The position numbers and the translations under genes were made by a program. Positions 6,627 through 12,967 of a stretch of 12,967 nt of DNA are shown piece after piece (position 1 is the stretch's first letter; each line of letters starts with the position of its first letter). This DNA is from Actinomycetes bacterium (GTDB lineage Bacteria > Actinomycetota > Acidimicrobiia > Acidimicrobiales > Palsa-688): NCBI GenBank assembly GCA_021846485.1, contig JAJZWW010000050.1, positions 1-12,967 of the forward strand, in the 5' to 3' direction. Below the pieces are notes generated by a model. That model had not been told where the DNA came from. It saw nothing but the letters and a program-made list of their open reading frames with translations, and searched no databases.

Positions 6627-6644
6627 GTAGGTCCGATAGTCCGA

Positions 6645-7733
6645 TCAACCAGGCCGAGGTCCATCGCGGTCCTCTCCCACCCGTACGGTCATGCCGGTGA
6701 CCAGAGCCTTCTCGGCCGCGAGGGCCACCTCCAGGGTCCTCAGGGCGTCGTCCGGACGGCAGGCCACCAGGCCCGGGTCACCCTTCCGCACGGCGGCCAC
6801 GAAGCGCTGGATCGAGCTGCGTAGCGCCGGGCTCGACGCCTGGCGCCGCACCGGCGAGCCGGCAACCACGCCTCGCAGCGTGAAGTCCGGGTCCAGGTCC
6901 AGGTGGAGCCAGGCTCGGTCCGCGGCGAGGTCCACCCCATAGGAGCTCGGGAGGCCCTCTGCCAGCCACACCACGAGGATCGTCGCCATGGCTCCCGACT
7001 CCAGGCCGAGCACTACGGTCAGGGCGTCCTCCACGTCCCCCGCCTCCGGGGGACGGCCACCGAGGGACACCGACGAGGTCCCGACCTGGACCGAGGCCAC
7101 CTCGCCGGCCAGTGACCTGACAAGGTCGATGTGATGGCTCGCCCGCTCGAGCACGTTGCCCCCTCCCTCGGCTCGATCCACGAACCAGGGGCGGACCTTG
7201 GTCGCGCCGATGTTACGACCGAGCACGAAGCCGACGCGGCGACCGGTGAGGGCCTCCCGCACGTCGGCCACGAGGTCCAGGGCGTGCCACTGGTAGCCGA
7301 CGGCGCAGACGACCCCTGCCTCGGCGGCGGCCTCGACCACTCCCCGCCCGTCGGCCATGGTCCTGGCGATGGGCTTCTCCAAGTAGACGTGCAGCCCGCG
7401 GGCGAACGCCGCGCGAGCCACCTCAAGGTGGGCGGAAGGGGGGGTGCACGCCCACACGGCGTCCAGGGGGGAGCGCTCGAACATCTCCTCCCAGGAGGCG
7501 AACCCAGTTGCCCCGCAGGACGCGGCGAGGCCGTCCGCCCGGTCGAGGTCCAGGTCCACGACGCCACGCACTTCGACGTCGTCTCGCGCCTGCAGCTCGG
7601 CGACGTGCTGACCGGCCATCCAACCGGCCCCGACGACGCCGACCCGCAGCGGCCGGGTGCCACCCCCGCCGGCACCGTGGCCGCGGCCGCCCGCCCCACT
7701 GATCGGCCCCGACGACCCCGCCGGCACCGTCAC
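6645..7733 (-). CDS. Gfo/Idh/MocA-family NAD(P)-dependent oxidoreductase
   Basis: A 362-residue dehydrogenase of the glucose-fructose oxidoreductase/inositol dehydrogenase family. The Rossmann motif VGVVGAGWMAG spans 31-41, Asp60 ends beta-2 (VVDLDLDRA), EKP with catalytic Lys120 lies at 119-121, and the C-terminal substrate domain contains SHHIDLVRSLAG (199-210). The first 28 residues are Gly-rich and not part of the fold. The GTG start at 7733 lacks a Shine-Dalgarno and follows the upstream hydrolase stop by 13 nt, so coupling is likely; an in-frame GTG two codons later is possible. Family members oxidise or reduce sugars, cyclitols and related hydroxy compounds. In this operon it may process the ring-opened product of the neighbouring hydrolases. 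The substrate cannot be read from sequence. Confidence 0.92.
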   Translation of the reverse strand: MTVPAGSSGPISGAGGRGHGAGGGGTRPLRVGVVGAGWMAGQHVAELQARDDVEVRGVVDLDLDRADGLAASCGATGFASWEEMFERSPLDAVWACTPPSAHLEVARAAFARGLHVYLEKPIARTMADGRGVVEAAAEAGVVCAVGYQWHALDLVADVREALTGRRVGFVLGRNIGATKVRPWFVDRAEGGGNVLERASHHIDLVRSLAGEVASVQVGTSSVSLGGRPPEAGDVEDALTVVLGLESGAMATILVVWLAEGLPSSYGVDLAADRAWLHLDLDPDFTLRGVVAGSPVRRQASSPALRSSIQRFVAAVRKGDPGLVACRPDDALRTLEVALAAEKALVTGMTVRVGEDRDGPRPG

Positions 7734-7746
7734 CGCCGTCGCGGAG

Positions 7747-8703
7747 TCACCGCGTCACGCCGCCGGTCGCGGACCGCCCCGGGAGAGCCCACTCGTGGTG
7801 GTGGCCGATCCACCACTGGGCGATGTCCGCCCGCCTCATGAACGCCACGTCGGGACGCTCGGACGCGTACTCGAGGAAGTCGGCGAGGGCCGAGGTCCGA
7901 GCTGCCTGACCGCTCCAGCGCTCGTGGACGCCGACGGTCATCATCCGCCGACCCTCTCCCCTCGCGGCCTCTTCGCAGAGGTAGTCCAGCCCGGCGCGTA
8001 GCGTCTCGGAGAAGTGCCTGGGCGTCGCGTAGGTGGGCTCCAGGAGGTAACGGACGTCGTTGTACACCTTCGAGTACGGGACGACGAGGAACGCCCGGCC
8101 GCGGACGTCGGCGAAGTAGGGCAGCTCGTCGTTGCAGGAGTCCGAGTCGTAGAGGAACCCGCCTTCTTCGACCAGTAGCTCCCGGGTGTTGACGCTCGGG
8201 AACGAGCGCAGGTACCAGCCCAGTGGACGGGAGCCGGTGAGCTCCTCGATGGCCGCCACCGCACGTCGGATCTCGTCGCCCTCCCGCTCCCGGGTCGAGC
8301 CGGACATCTCGGTCCACCGCCACCCGTGGGCGAGGACGTCGTTGCCGGACTCCACCACCCACTCGGCCAGCTCGGGGTTGCGTTGCAGGGCGACGGCGCA
8401 CGCCCCGATGGTGACCGGGAGGCACAGGCGGTCGAAGAGCCGCGTGAGGCGCCAGATGCCCGCCCGGCTGCCGAACTCGAAGTGGGTCTCGGTGCCGAGG
8501 TCGCGGACCTCGGGACCCACCTGGTAGGAGTACTCGCCCCAGGTGTCGTTGCGACCGTCACCGTCCTGCAGGGAGTACTCGGCGCCGGCCTCGTAGTTGA
8601 TGACCACGTTGACCACCACCGACGCTCCTCCCGGCCAGCGGACCTCCGGTGGCCGCCGGCCGTAACCGACCAAGTCCCGGGGCGGGCCGAAGACGCCCGT
8701 CAC
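7747..8703 (-). CDS. Polysaccharide-deacetylase-fold hydrolase, PuuE-allantoinase-like
   Basis: A 318-residue protein from the GTG at 8703. It follows the PuuE-allantoinase branch of the NodB-like fold: RDLVGYGRRPP (9-19), WPGG, NYEAGAE (36-42) replacing the usual catalytic Asp-Asp strand, FEFGSRAG (75-82), HGWRW (126-130), GWY (162-164), FLYDSDS (183-189), His260 in VGVHERWSG, and ADIAQWW near the end. This branch hydrolyses cyclic ureides such as allantoin rather than N-acetyl sugars. The frame stays open to a GTG at 8805, but that extra 34-codon stretch has only about two-thirds G/C at third positions and lies outside the family's homology. GGAGG 11 nt before 8703 supports the shorter start. 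It sits between a GntR regulator and a Gfo/Idh enzyme, with an amidohydrolase further upstream. The exact ring substrate is unknown. Confidence 0.85.
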   Translation of the reverse strand: MTGVFGPPRDLVGYGRRPPEVRWPGGASVVVNVVINYEAGAEYSLQDGDGRNDTWGEYSYQVGPEVRDLGTETHFEFGSRAGIWRLTRLFDRLCLPVTIGACAVALQRNPELAEWVVESGNDVLAHGWRWTEMSGSTREREGDEIRRAVAAIEELTGSRPLGWYLRSFPSVNTRELLVEEGGFLYDSDSCNDELPYFADVRGRAFLVVPYSKVYNDVRYLLEPTYATPRHFSETLRAGLDYLCEEAARGEGRRMMTVGVHERWSGQAARTSALADFLEYASERPDVAFMRRADIAQWWIGHHHEWALPGRSATGGVTR

Positions 8704-8747
8704 CGCGGGACCGGCCTCCGGTGAGCCGGTCGGGGGCCCGCCGGCAA

Positions 8748-8788
8748 CATCCCGAGCCTCCACTCCCCGGGTCTCGGCATCCCGAGCC
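8748..8788. repeat. Pair of 11-bp direct repeats, 30 bp apart
   Basis: CATCCCGAGCC occurs exactly at 8748-8758 and 8778-8788 in the stretch upstream of the preferred start of the deacetylase-fold gene. If the longer start at 8805 were used, the repeats would encode two ARD tripeptides ten codons apart. No function is assigned. Confidence 0.6.
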
Positions 8789-8824
8789 GTCCCACCTCGA
8801 ACCACCGGTCGGCCGCCACTGTGA

Positions 8825-8837
8825 AGATACCGTATCT
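8825..8837. promoter_or_regulatory. 13-bp palindrome AGATAC-C-GTATCT, operator candidate
   Basis: A perfect odd-centred palindrome in an A/T-rich patch between the GntR stop (8878) and the deacetylase-fold gene. A site of this size is typical of a homodimeric winged-helix regulator. Its 7-bp core, TACCGTA, recurs on the minus strand (10969 to 10963) at the amidohydrolase promoter. The adjacent FCD regulator is the obvious candidate to bind; this is inference. Confidence 0.55.
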
Positions 8838-8877
8838 CATAATCGTCGGCGGGACCGCCGCTCGGACTCCCCAGGCT

Positions 8878-9609
8878 TCAGCTCGGTGTGCACTCGCCGA
8901 CGCTGCCGGCCGTGGAGGCGAGGACCTGGTCGCGGACCTCCCGGATGTGAGCGGCCATCAGCGCGAGGGCTTCCGGCGCACTGCCGGCCAGTAGGGCGTC
9001 TGCGATGGCCAGGTGGCGGTGGGCGCAGTCGATCGACGCCCCGGTCTCCGGCGTGTCACGCCGGCGGAGAGCTCGTACCAAGACGTTGATGTCGTCGATG
9101 AGCCGGGCGAGCCGTTCGTTGCCCCCGGCCTCGGCAACCAGGCGGTGGAAGGCGTCGTCCGCCCGCTGGTAGCCCTCGAGGTCGCCGACCTCGGCCGCCG
9201 CGACCGTCGCCTGCGCCTCCCGGCGGGCAGCGACCAGCAGCGCCCGATCGCCGCGCTCGGCGGCAGCCCTGGCGGACACCGCCTCGAGGGCCTCCCTCAC
9301 CTCGTACGCGTCCCGGAGACGGGCGAAGCTCGGGCGGACGATGCGCCCGAGCTTGGGCCCGTCGGCCTCGACCAGTCCGATCTCCTTGAGGCGGAGCAGG
9401 GCTTCGCGCACCGGTGTCTTGCTGACCATCAGCTGTTTGGCCAGGCCGGCCTCCGTCACCCGAGTGTCGGCGGGGAGCCGGCCGTCGACGATCGCCCGCT
9501 TGATGGCCTCGTAGACCGAGTAGGTGAGGCTGTCGGGTCGCCGCTCGAGGAAGACGGCCGCCCCGATCCCCGCGCCTGCGCCCCCCGGGAGCCGCTCGGG
9601 CTGCCTCAC
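8878..9609 (-). CDS. GntR-family transcriptional regulator, FCD subfamily (second)
   Basis: A 243-residue regulator. The GTG start (9607-9609) overlaps the amidohydrolase TGA by 4 bp (GTGA), so the two are co-translated. The long open frame upstream is antisense-like shadow inside the amidohydrolase. The winged helix-turn-helix covers about residues 27-93, with the recognition segment VSKTPVREALLRLKEIGLV (62-80). The FCD domain (about 98-215) keeps putative metal ligands Asp141, His145, His189 and His211. Unlike the other FCD regulator in the window, it has a Lys-Thr-Pro in the recognition helix where that one has Arg-Glu-Thr, so distinct operators are expected. Location inside a catabolic operon points to control of that operon by a pathway intermediate. 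Palindromes at 8825-8837 and 10963-10969 are candidate sites. Ligand unknown. Confidence 0.92.
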   Translation of the reverse strand: MRQPERLPGGAGAGIGAAVFLERRPDSLTYSVYEAIKRAIVDGRLPADTRVTEAGLAKQLMVSKTPVREALLRLKEIGLVEADGPKLGRIVRPSFARLRDAYEVREALEAVSARAAAERGDRALLVAARREAQATVAAAEVGDLEGYQRADDAFHRLVAEAGGNERLARLIDDINVLVRALRRRDTPETGASIDCAHRHLAIADALLAGSAPEALALMAAHIREVRDQVLASTAGSVGECTPS

Positions 9610-10952
9610 CGCCGGGCCGCCGGCTCGATGATCCGTCCCGCCCCCACCGTGGACACCAGCTCCCCTTCGCGCACGACCATCCTCCCCCGGAGGCAGACCG
9701 AGCGGACGCGACCGGTCACCCGCCGGCCGGCGTAGGGAGCGGTGCCCGTCCCGTCGGGGAACGAGTCGGCGGCCACCGTCCACTCGCCCCCGGGGTCCCA
9801 GACGACCACGTCGCCGTCCATCCCGAGGGCCAGCCGGCCCTTGTTCCGGTAACCGAACGAGCCGGCCGGACCGGCCGAGAGGAGGTGGCTCAGCCGGTCC
9901 ATCGCAACGCCGTGCCCCAGGCCCCAGGCCAACAGCAGGGGCAGGCGGGCGCCCGCGCCGGCGATCCCGTAGGTGCTGTACGGGGACCGGGCGATGCGGG
10001 CGTCGACGGGAGTGCGGACCTGGGAGTGGTCGGAGCCCACGGTGTCGACCGATCCGTCGGCGAGCGCCGCGGCGACAGCCTCGACCTCTGCCCGGTCGCG
10101 CAGGGGCGGAGCGACGAGGAGCTCCTCGGCGCGCTCGTCCCCGTACGCCCGGTCGTCGAGCAGGACGTGGTGGAGGCACACCTCGGCGGTCACCTCGCAG
10201 GTACCGCCGGCGAGGCGCGCCCGCCGCACGGACTCGAGCGCCCCGCGGGTGGAGAGGTGGGGGAGGTAGCAGCGCGCCCCGGTGATGGTCGCGAAGGCGA
10301 TCACCCGTTCCACGGCGAGCTCTTCGGCGGCCGCCGGCCGCACCTCGGCGAAGGTCCGGGTGTGCCGCCTCCCGGCGGCGGACGCCTCCTCCACCATGGC
10401 CTCGATCAGCTCGCCGTCCTCGCAATGGACCTGTACCGGCAGTCCGGCACGAGCCGCATAGGACATCGCCCGGAACAGACCACCCCCGGTGGCCATGATG
10501 CCCAGCTCCGGATAGGCCAGGAAGCACTTGATGGCGTCCCCGCCGGCTGCGGCCACCGCTTCCACGTCCTCGGGGCTCAGGCTGTCCGGCTCGTAGCAGG
10601 CGGCGTGGAGCCCGACATCGACCACCGGGTGGGCCTCGGCGACCAGGACCCGGGCCCGCTCGATGGCCGCCACGGGGGCCTCGCCCGGCTCGGGGGAGGT
10701 GAACGACAAGAGGGTCGTCGTGCCACCCTGGACGGCCCCCGCCGCAGCGGCGGCCACGTCCGCCATCACGTGACAGTGAGGGTCCACGCCCCCGGGGAGC
10801 ACGTAGCAGCCGGTCGCGTCGACGACCTCGTCAGAAGGCGCCGGGCGGACGTCGGCCCCGATCTCGGTGATCCGGCCGCCGTCGACCCGCAGGGAGCCTT
10901 CCACGACGCCACCCGGCGTGACGAGCGCCCCCCCTCGGTACACGAGACCCAC
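9606..10952 (-). CDS. Cyclic amidohydrolase (dihydropyrimidinase/hydantoinase/allantoinase-like)
   Basis: A 448-residue TIM-barrel metal hydrolase that would open a cyclic amide or ureide ring. All expected binuclear metal ligands are seen: His59 and His61 (DPHCH), carboxylatable Lys142 (AIKCFLAY), His176 (VHCEDG), His232 (LPHLST) and Asp308 (GSDHS); Tyr147 matches the hydantoinase catalytic Tyr. Two parts differ from hydantoinases: the loop between His61 and GGTTT (76-80) is about 9 residues shorter, and the usual NG-V-P-G-I-E segment reads YGIAGAG (328-334), closer to allantoinase. The GTG at 10952 begins 7 nt after a TACACT hexamer, implying a leaderless mRNA; GTG 10943 is an alternative. 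The frame extends further upstream, but that would cross the divergent promoter. The gene heads a minus-strand operon. Family certain, substrate not. Confidence 0.9.
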   Translation of the reverse strand: MGLVYRGGALVTPGGVVEGSLRVDGGRITEIGADVRPAPSDEVVDATGCYVLPGGVDPHCHVMADVAAAAAGAVQGGTTTLLSFTSPEPGEAPVAAIERARVLVAEAHPVVDVGLHAACYEPDSLSPEDVEAVAAAGGDAIKCFLAYPELGIMATGGGLFRAMSYAARAGLPVQVHCEDGELIEAMVEEASAAGRRHTRTFAEVRPAAAEELAVERVIAFATITGARCYLPHLSTRGALESVRRARLAGGTCEVTAEVCLHHVLLDDRAYGDERAEELLVAPPLRDRAEVEAVAAALADGSVDTVGSDHSQVRTPVDARIARSPYSTYGIAGAGARLPLLLAWGLGHGVAMDRLSHLLSAGPAGSFGYRNKGRLALGMDGDVVVWDPGGEWTVAADSFPDGTGTAPYAGRRVTGRVRSVCLRGRMVVREGELVSTVGAGRIIEPAARR

Positions 10953-10964
10953 CGGCGCAGTGTA
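10950..10964 (-). promoter_or_regulatory. Leaderless-type promoter of the amidohydrolase operon
   Basis: The minus strand reads TACACT (10964 to 10959), six bases, then GTG (10952 to 10950), so the predicted first nucleotide is the start codon itself. No Shine-Dalgarno and no convincing -35 are present. Leaderless mRNAs with a TANNNT box at this spacing are common in actinobacteria. Confidence 0.5.
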
Positions 10965-10969
10965 CGGTA
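10963..10969. promoter_or_regulatory. Operator half-site candidate TACGGTA over the -10
   Basis: TACGGTA is the same 7-bp palindromic core (TAC-N-GTA) as the centre of the 13-bp palindrome at 8825-8837. It overlaps the -10 hexamer of the amidohydrolase by two bases. The flanks are not symmetric, so this would be a weaker site, and a 7-bp match can arise by chance. Confidence 0.3.
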
Positions 10970-11069
10970 GGCGCCCGCTCCCGGGCCGACCGTCGTCGGC
11001 CCGGACCGCCGACAGGCTTCGGGCAGCCCTGCGGCTAGGGAGCTCCCGTACCGAGGAGGAACTTCTCAG

Positions 11070-11085
11070 TAGCCTGACCGCCATG
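11070..11085 (+). promoter_or_regulatory. Leaderless-type promoter of the methyltransferase gene
   Basis: TAGCCT (11070-11075) is followed by seven bases and the ATG (11083-11085). The only purine-rich Shine-Dalgarno-like run, GAGGAGGA (11053-11060), lies 22 nt from the ATG, too far to serve it, and no start codon is well placed for it. No clear -35 is seen. Confidence 0.4.
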
Positions 11086-11973
11086 CCCTCCGAGCAGCAG
11101 GTGCCCACGGCCGGGGGTGGCGCGACCCAGGCGGCCATCGAGCACCACTACGACGTCGGTTCGGAGTTCTACCGGCTGTGGCTCGGCGAGGAGATGGTCT
11201 ACTCCTGCGGGCTGTGGACCGGACCGCTCGACGACGACCTGGAGGCGGCGCAGCAGGCGAAGCTCGACTGGCACGCCACCGGGGCGCAGGTGGACGGGGC
11301 GCAGCGGGTGCTCGACGTGGGCTGCGGATGGGGTGCCATGCTGCGCTACCTGGTCGCCGAACGCGGGGTCGCTCGGGCGACCGGCCTCACCTTGAGCTCG
11401 GACCAGGCGGCAGTCGCCGCGGCGTCCTGCCCGCCTGTGGCCGAGGTGCTCCTCGAGGACTGGCGGGACCACCGGCCAGACGCGCCCTACGACGCGATCG
11501 TGTCGGTGGGGGCCTTCGAGCACTTCGCCCGCAGCGACTTGGATGCCGGGCAGCGCCTGGCGGTGTACTCGGAGTTCTTCGCCGCCTGCGCCGGCTGGCT
11601 CCCCCCCGGCCGGCGCCTGTCGCTGCAGACGATCGCCTACGAGGACTTCGACCCGGCAACCTCGGCGGTCTCGCCGTTCTTCACCGAGGAGGTGTTCCCG
11701 GAGTCGGCGCTGCCCCTGCTACCCGAGATCGTTGCAGCCTCCCACCGCTGGTTCCGGCTGGTCACCTTCCGCAGCGACGCCGAGCACTACTGCCGGACCC
11801 TCCGGCTGTGGCAGCAGCGCCTGGAGGCCGGTCGCGAAGTCGCGGTCGGGATGGTCGGGCGGGACACCTACCGGCACTACTTGCGCTACCTGCGCCTGTC
11901 CCGAGCGATGTTCGAGCGCGACGTGTGCACCCTCTACCGCTTCGTGCTGCAACGCCGGCCCACCCCGCGCTGA
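11083..11973 (+). CDS. SAM-dependent methyltransferase, cyclopropane-fatty-acid-synthase family
   Basis: A complete 296-residue protein, close in length to mycolic-acid cyclopropane synthases and lacking the extra N-terminal domain of E. coli Cfa. Seen are HHYDVGSEFY (21-30), YSC with Cys42, the SAM-binding VLDVGCGWG (77-85 region), GLTLSSDQ (101-108), the catalytic-site EHF (146-148) and HYCRTLRLW (235-243) with Tyr236. These enzymes transfer the SAM methyl to a lipid double bond, making cyclopropane or methyl-branched chains. The residue usually His before Thr-Ile (a bicarbonate ligand) reads Gln182 in LSLQTI, so the product may differ. ATG 11083 is the only sensible start; the open frame extends upstream into the divergent promoter. 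It stands alone, divergent from the amidohydrolase operon, with 59 bp to the next gene. Confidence 0.88.
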   Translation: MPSEQQVPTAGGGATQAAIEHHYDVGSEFYRLWLGEEMVYSCGLWTGPLDDDLEAAQQAKLDWHATGAQVDGAQRVLDVGCGWGAMLRYLVAERGVARATGLTLSSDQAAVAAASCPPVAEVLLEDWRDHRPDAPYDAIVSVGAFEHFARSDLDAGQRLAVYSEFFAACAGWLPPGRRLSLQTIAYEDFDPATSAVSPFFTEEVFPESALPLLPEIVAASHRWFRLVTFRSDAEHYCRTLRLWQQRLEAGREVAVGMVGRDTYRHYLRYLRLSRAMFERDVCTLYRFVLQRRPTPR

Positions 11974-12032
11974 GCCGACCCACCTCCCACTCGGGCTACA
12001 GGTCGACCCGGCTACGCGCCGATGTGAGGAGC

Positions 12033-12967
12033 ATGCCCTCGCAGTCGATCGCGCTCGCTCCGGCGCCCGAGACGGCCATCGCCTTCGGGCAGGCCCTCCT
12101 CGACAACCTGGGCCGGGTGGTGAGGGGCACCCACGGGGCGCTCACCGCGGCGGTGGTCGCCACCCTCGCCGGCGGCCACCTGCTCGTCGAGGACGTCCCC
12201 GGGGTGGGCAAGACGGTGCTCGCCCGGGCGCTGGCCGGCTCGCTCGGCGCCGAGCTGTGCCGCATCCAGGGGCACCCCGACCTCCTCCCCTCCGACGTGA
12301 CGGGGGTCTCGGTGTACTCCCCCGCCACCCAGATCTGGGAGTTCCGGCCCGGCCCGGTGTTCGCCCACGTCGTGCTGGCCGACGAGCTCAACCGCACCCC
12401 ACCGCGCACTCAGGCGGCCCTCCTCGAGTCCATGGAGGAGGGCCAGGTCAGCGTGGACGGCCGGTCCTGGCCCCTCCCGCAGCCCCACATGGTGATCGCC
12501 ACGCAGAACCCGCTGTCGCAGCGGGGCACCTTTCCCCTGGTGGAGAGCCAGCTCGACCGCTTCGCCCTGGCCACCTCGATCGGTTATCCCGACGCCGACG
12601 AGGAGGCCCGCCTGGTGCTCCGTCAGGGAGGCCGGCACGCCCTCGAGGACCTCGACCCCGTCGCCGACGTGCGGGCCTGGCAGGAGGCCCGGCTGGCCAC
12701 CGCGGAGGTGAGCGTGGTCGAGGCGGTGGCCACCTACGCGGTGGAGATCTGCCGGGCCACCAGGGGAGCCCCCGGGGTCCGCCTGGGCGCCAGTCCCCGG
12801 GCCGCCATCTGGCTCATCCGGTCGGCGCAGGCCCACGCAGTCGTCGCCGGTCGCACCTACGTGACCCCCGGCGACGTGAAGTCGGTCGCCGCCGCCTGCC
12901 TCGCCCACCGCCTGGTCTGCGACGACGGCGACGGGTCCCTCTCAGCGGGGGCCGCGGTGCTCGAGGT
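12033..12967 (+). CDS. MoxR-family AAA+ ATPase, N-terminal part, runs off the right edge
   Basis: 311 codons are visible and no stop is reached. Seen are Walker A GVGKT (57-61, preceded by EDVP), Walker B VVLADEL with Asp117 and Glu118, NRTPPRTQAALLESMEE after it, sensor-1 ATQNP (156-160), and the arginine-finger segment ESQLDRF (171-177). MoxR ATPases act as chaperone-like assembly factors, usually encoded next to DUF58 (von Willebrand-A-like) and transglutaminase-type proteins, which would lie beyond the window. Start ATG 12033 has AGGAG only one base away, which is unusually close; an in-frame GTG at 12024 is an alternative. It follows the methyltransferase by 59 bp on the same strand, with no terminator visible between, so read-through is possible but a shared function is not implied. 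Confidence 0.92.
   Translation, partial: MPSQSIALAPAPETAIAFGQALLDNLGRVVRGTHGALTAAVVATLAGGHLLVEDVPGVGKTVLARALAGSLGAELCRIQGHPDLLPSDVTGVSVYSPATQIWEFRPGPVFAHVVLADELNRTPPRTQAALLESMEEGQVSVDGRSWPLPQPHMVIATQNPLSQRGTFPLVESQLDRFALATSIGYPDADEEARLVLRQGGRHALEDLDPVADVRAWQEARLATAEVSVVEAVATYAVEICRATRGAPGVRLGASPRAAIWLIRSAQAHAVVAGRTYVTPGDVKSVAAACLAHRLVCDDGDGSLSAGAAVLE

Noticed and set aside
4756..6630. 624-codon open frame on the plus strand overlapping the solute-binding protein
   Set aside because: It is another frame of the solute-binding-protein gene, very rich in Arg and Pro, without signal peptide or domain; the in-frame lipoprotein is clearly the real gene.
9610..10527. Extension of the second GntR frame to 10527
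   Set aside because: This part is antisense-like Arg/Gly-rich sequence inside the amidohydrolase coding region; the GTGA overlap at 9606-9609 gives a natural start.
10953..11138. Extension of the amidohydrolase frame upstream to an ATG at 11138
   Set aside because: It would overlap the divergent methyltransferase start, lies outside the amidohydrolase fold and ignores the TACACT-GTG leaderless arrangement at 10950-10964.
12001..12008. GGTCGACC palindrome between the methyltransferase and MoxR genes
   Set aside because: An 8-bp GC-rich palindrome is expected by chance in this composition, and nothing else in the 59-bp gap supports a site.
12012..12908. 298-codon open frame on the minus strand
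   Set aside because: It is antisense to the MoxR ATPase, whose Walker A, Walker B, sensor and arginine-finger motifs are all in frame on the plus strand.

Overview
The window comes from a high-GC actinobacterium; an Acidimicrobiia-like lineage is my guess, with no marker gene to fix it. The signs are strongly G/C-rich third codon positions, many GTG and one TTG start, 4-bp stop/start overlaps, apparently leaderless starts and a Tat-type lipoprotein signal. I see no rRNA, tRNA, CRISPR array, insertion sequence or phage gene. All genes look chromosomal and metabolic.

Left block (1-4816, mostly minus strand). In transcription order there is a complete SDR dehydrogenase, a FadR/FCD-type GntR regulator, a glutamine-synthetase-like ligase, an aldehyde dehydrogenase, and the first 35 codons of a second SDR that runs off the left edge. 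The last three are tightly coupled by 4-bp overlaps. Ligase, ALDH and SDR together match the actinobacterial GlnA4-type layout, in which an amine is gamma-glutamylated, its alcohol or aldehyde end is oxidised and the glutamyl group is later removed. A convincing promoter (TTGACA, 17 bp, CAGGAT) lies in the regulator-ligase gap, with an inverted repeat over the predicted start site. Divergent from this block, on the plus strand, is a solitary Tat-exported peptide/nickel-type solute-binding lipoprotein with no ABC permease or ATPase in view. An 11-bp palindrome overlaps the -10 elements proposed for both directions.

Middle block (6530-10952, minus strand). In transcription order there is a dihydropyrimidinase/allantoinase-like amidohydrolase, a second FCD-type GntR regulator (GTGA overlap), a PuuE-allantoinase-like polysaccharide-deacetylase-fold hydrolase, and a Gfo/Idh/MocA oxidoreductase. 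After these comes an 88-bp frameshifted relic of a third SDR, cut off beside the solute-binding-protein gene. Two unrelated folds that both open cyclic ureides, plus a dehydrogenase and a regulator, suggest a catabolic operon for a cyclic amide or ureide whose substrate I cannot name. A 13-bp palindrome lies upstream of the deacetylase-fold gene, and its 7-bp core recurs over the -10 of the amidohydrolase promoter, so one regulator may bind both.

Right block (10953-12967, plus strand). A cyclopropane-fatty-acid-synthase-family methyltransferase, probably leaderless, is followed by the 5' part of a MoxR AAA+ ATPase that runs off the right edge.

No stretch over 300 bp lacks a gene. The strongest leads are the double-hydrolase operon, the SDR relic and the paired operator-like palindromes. 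Nothing proves a wholly new system.
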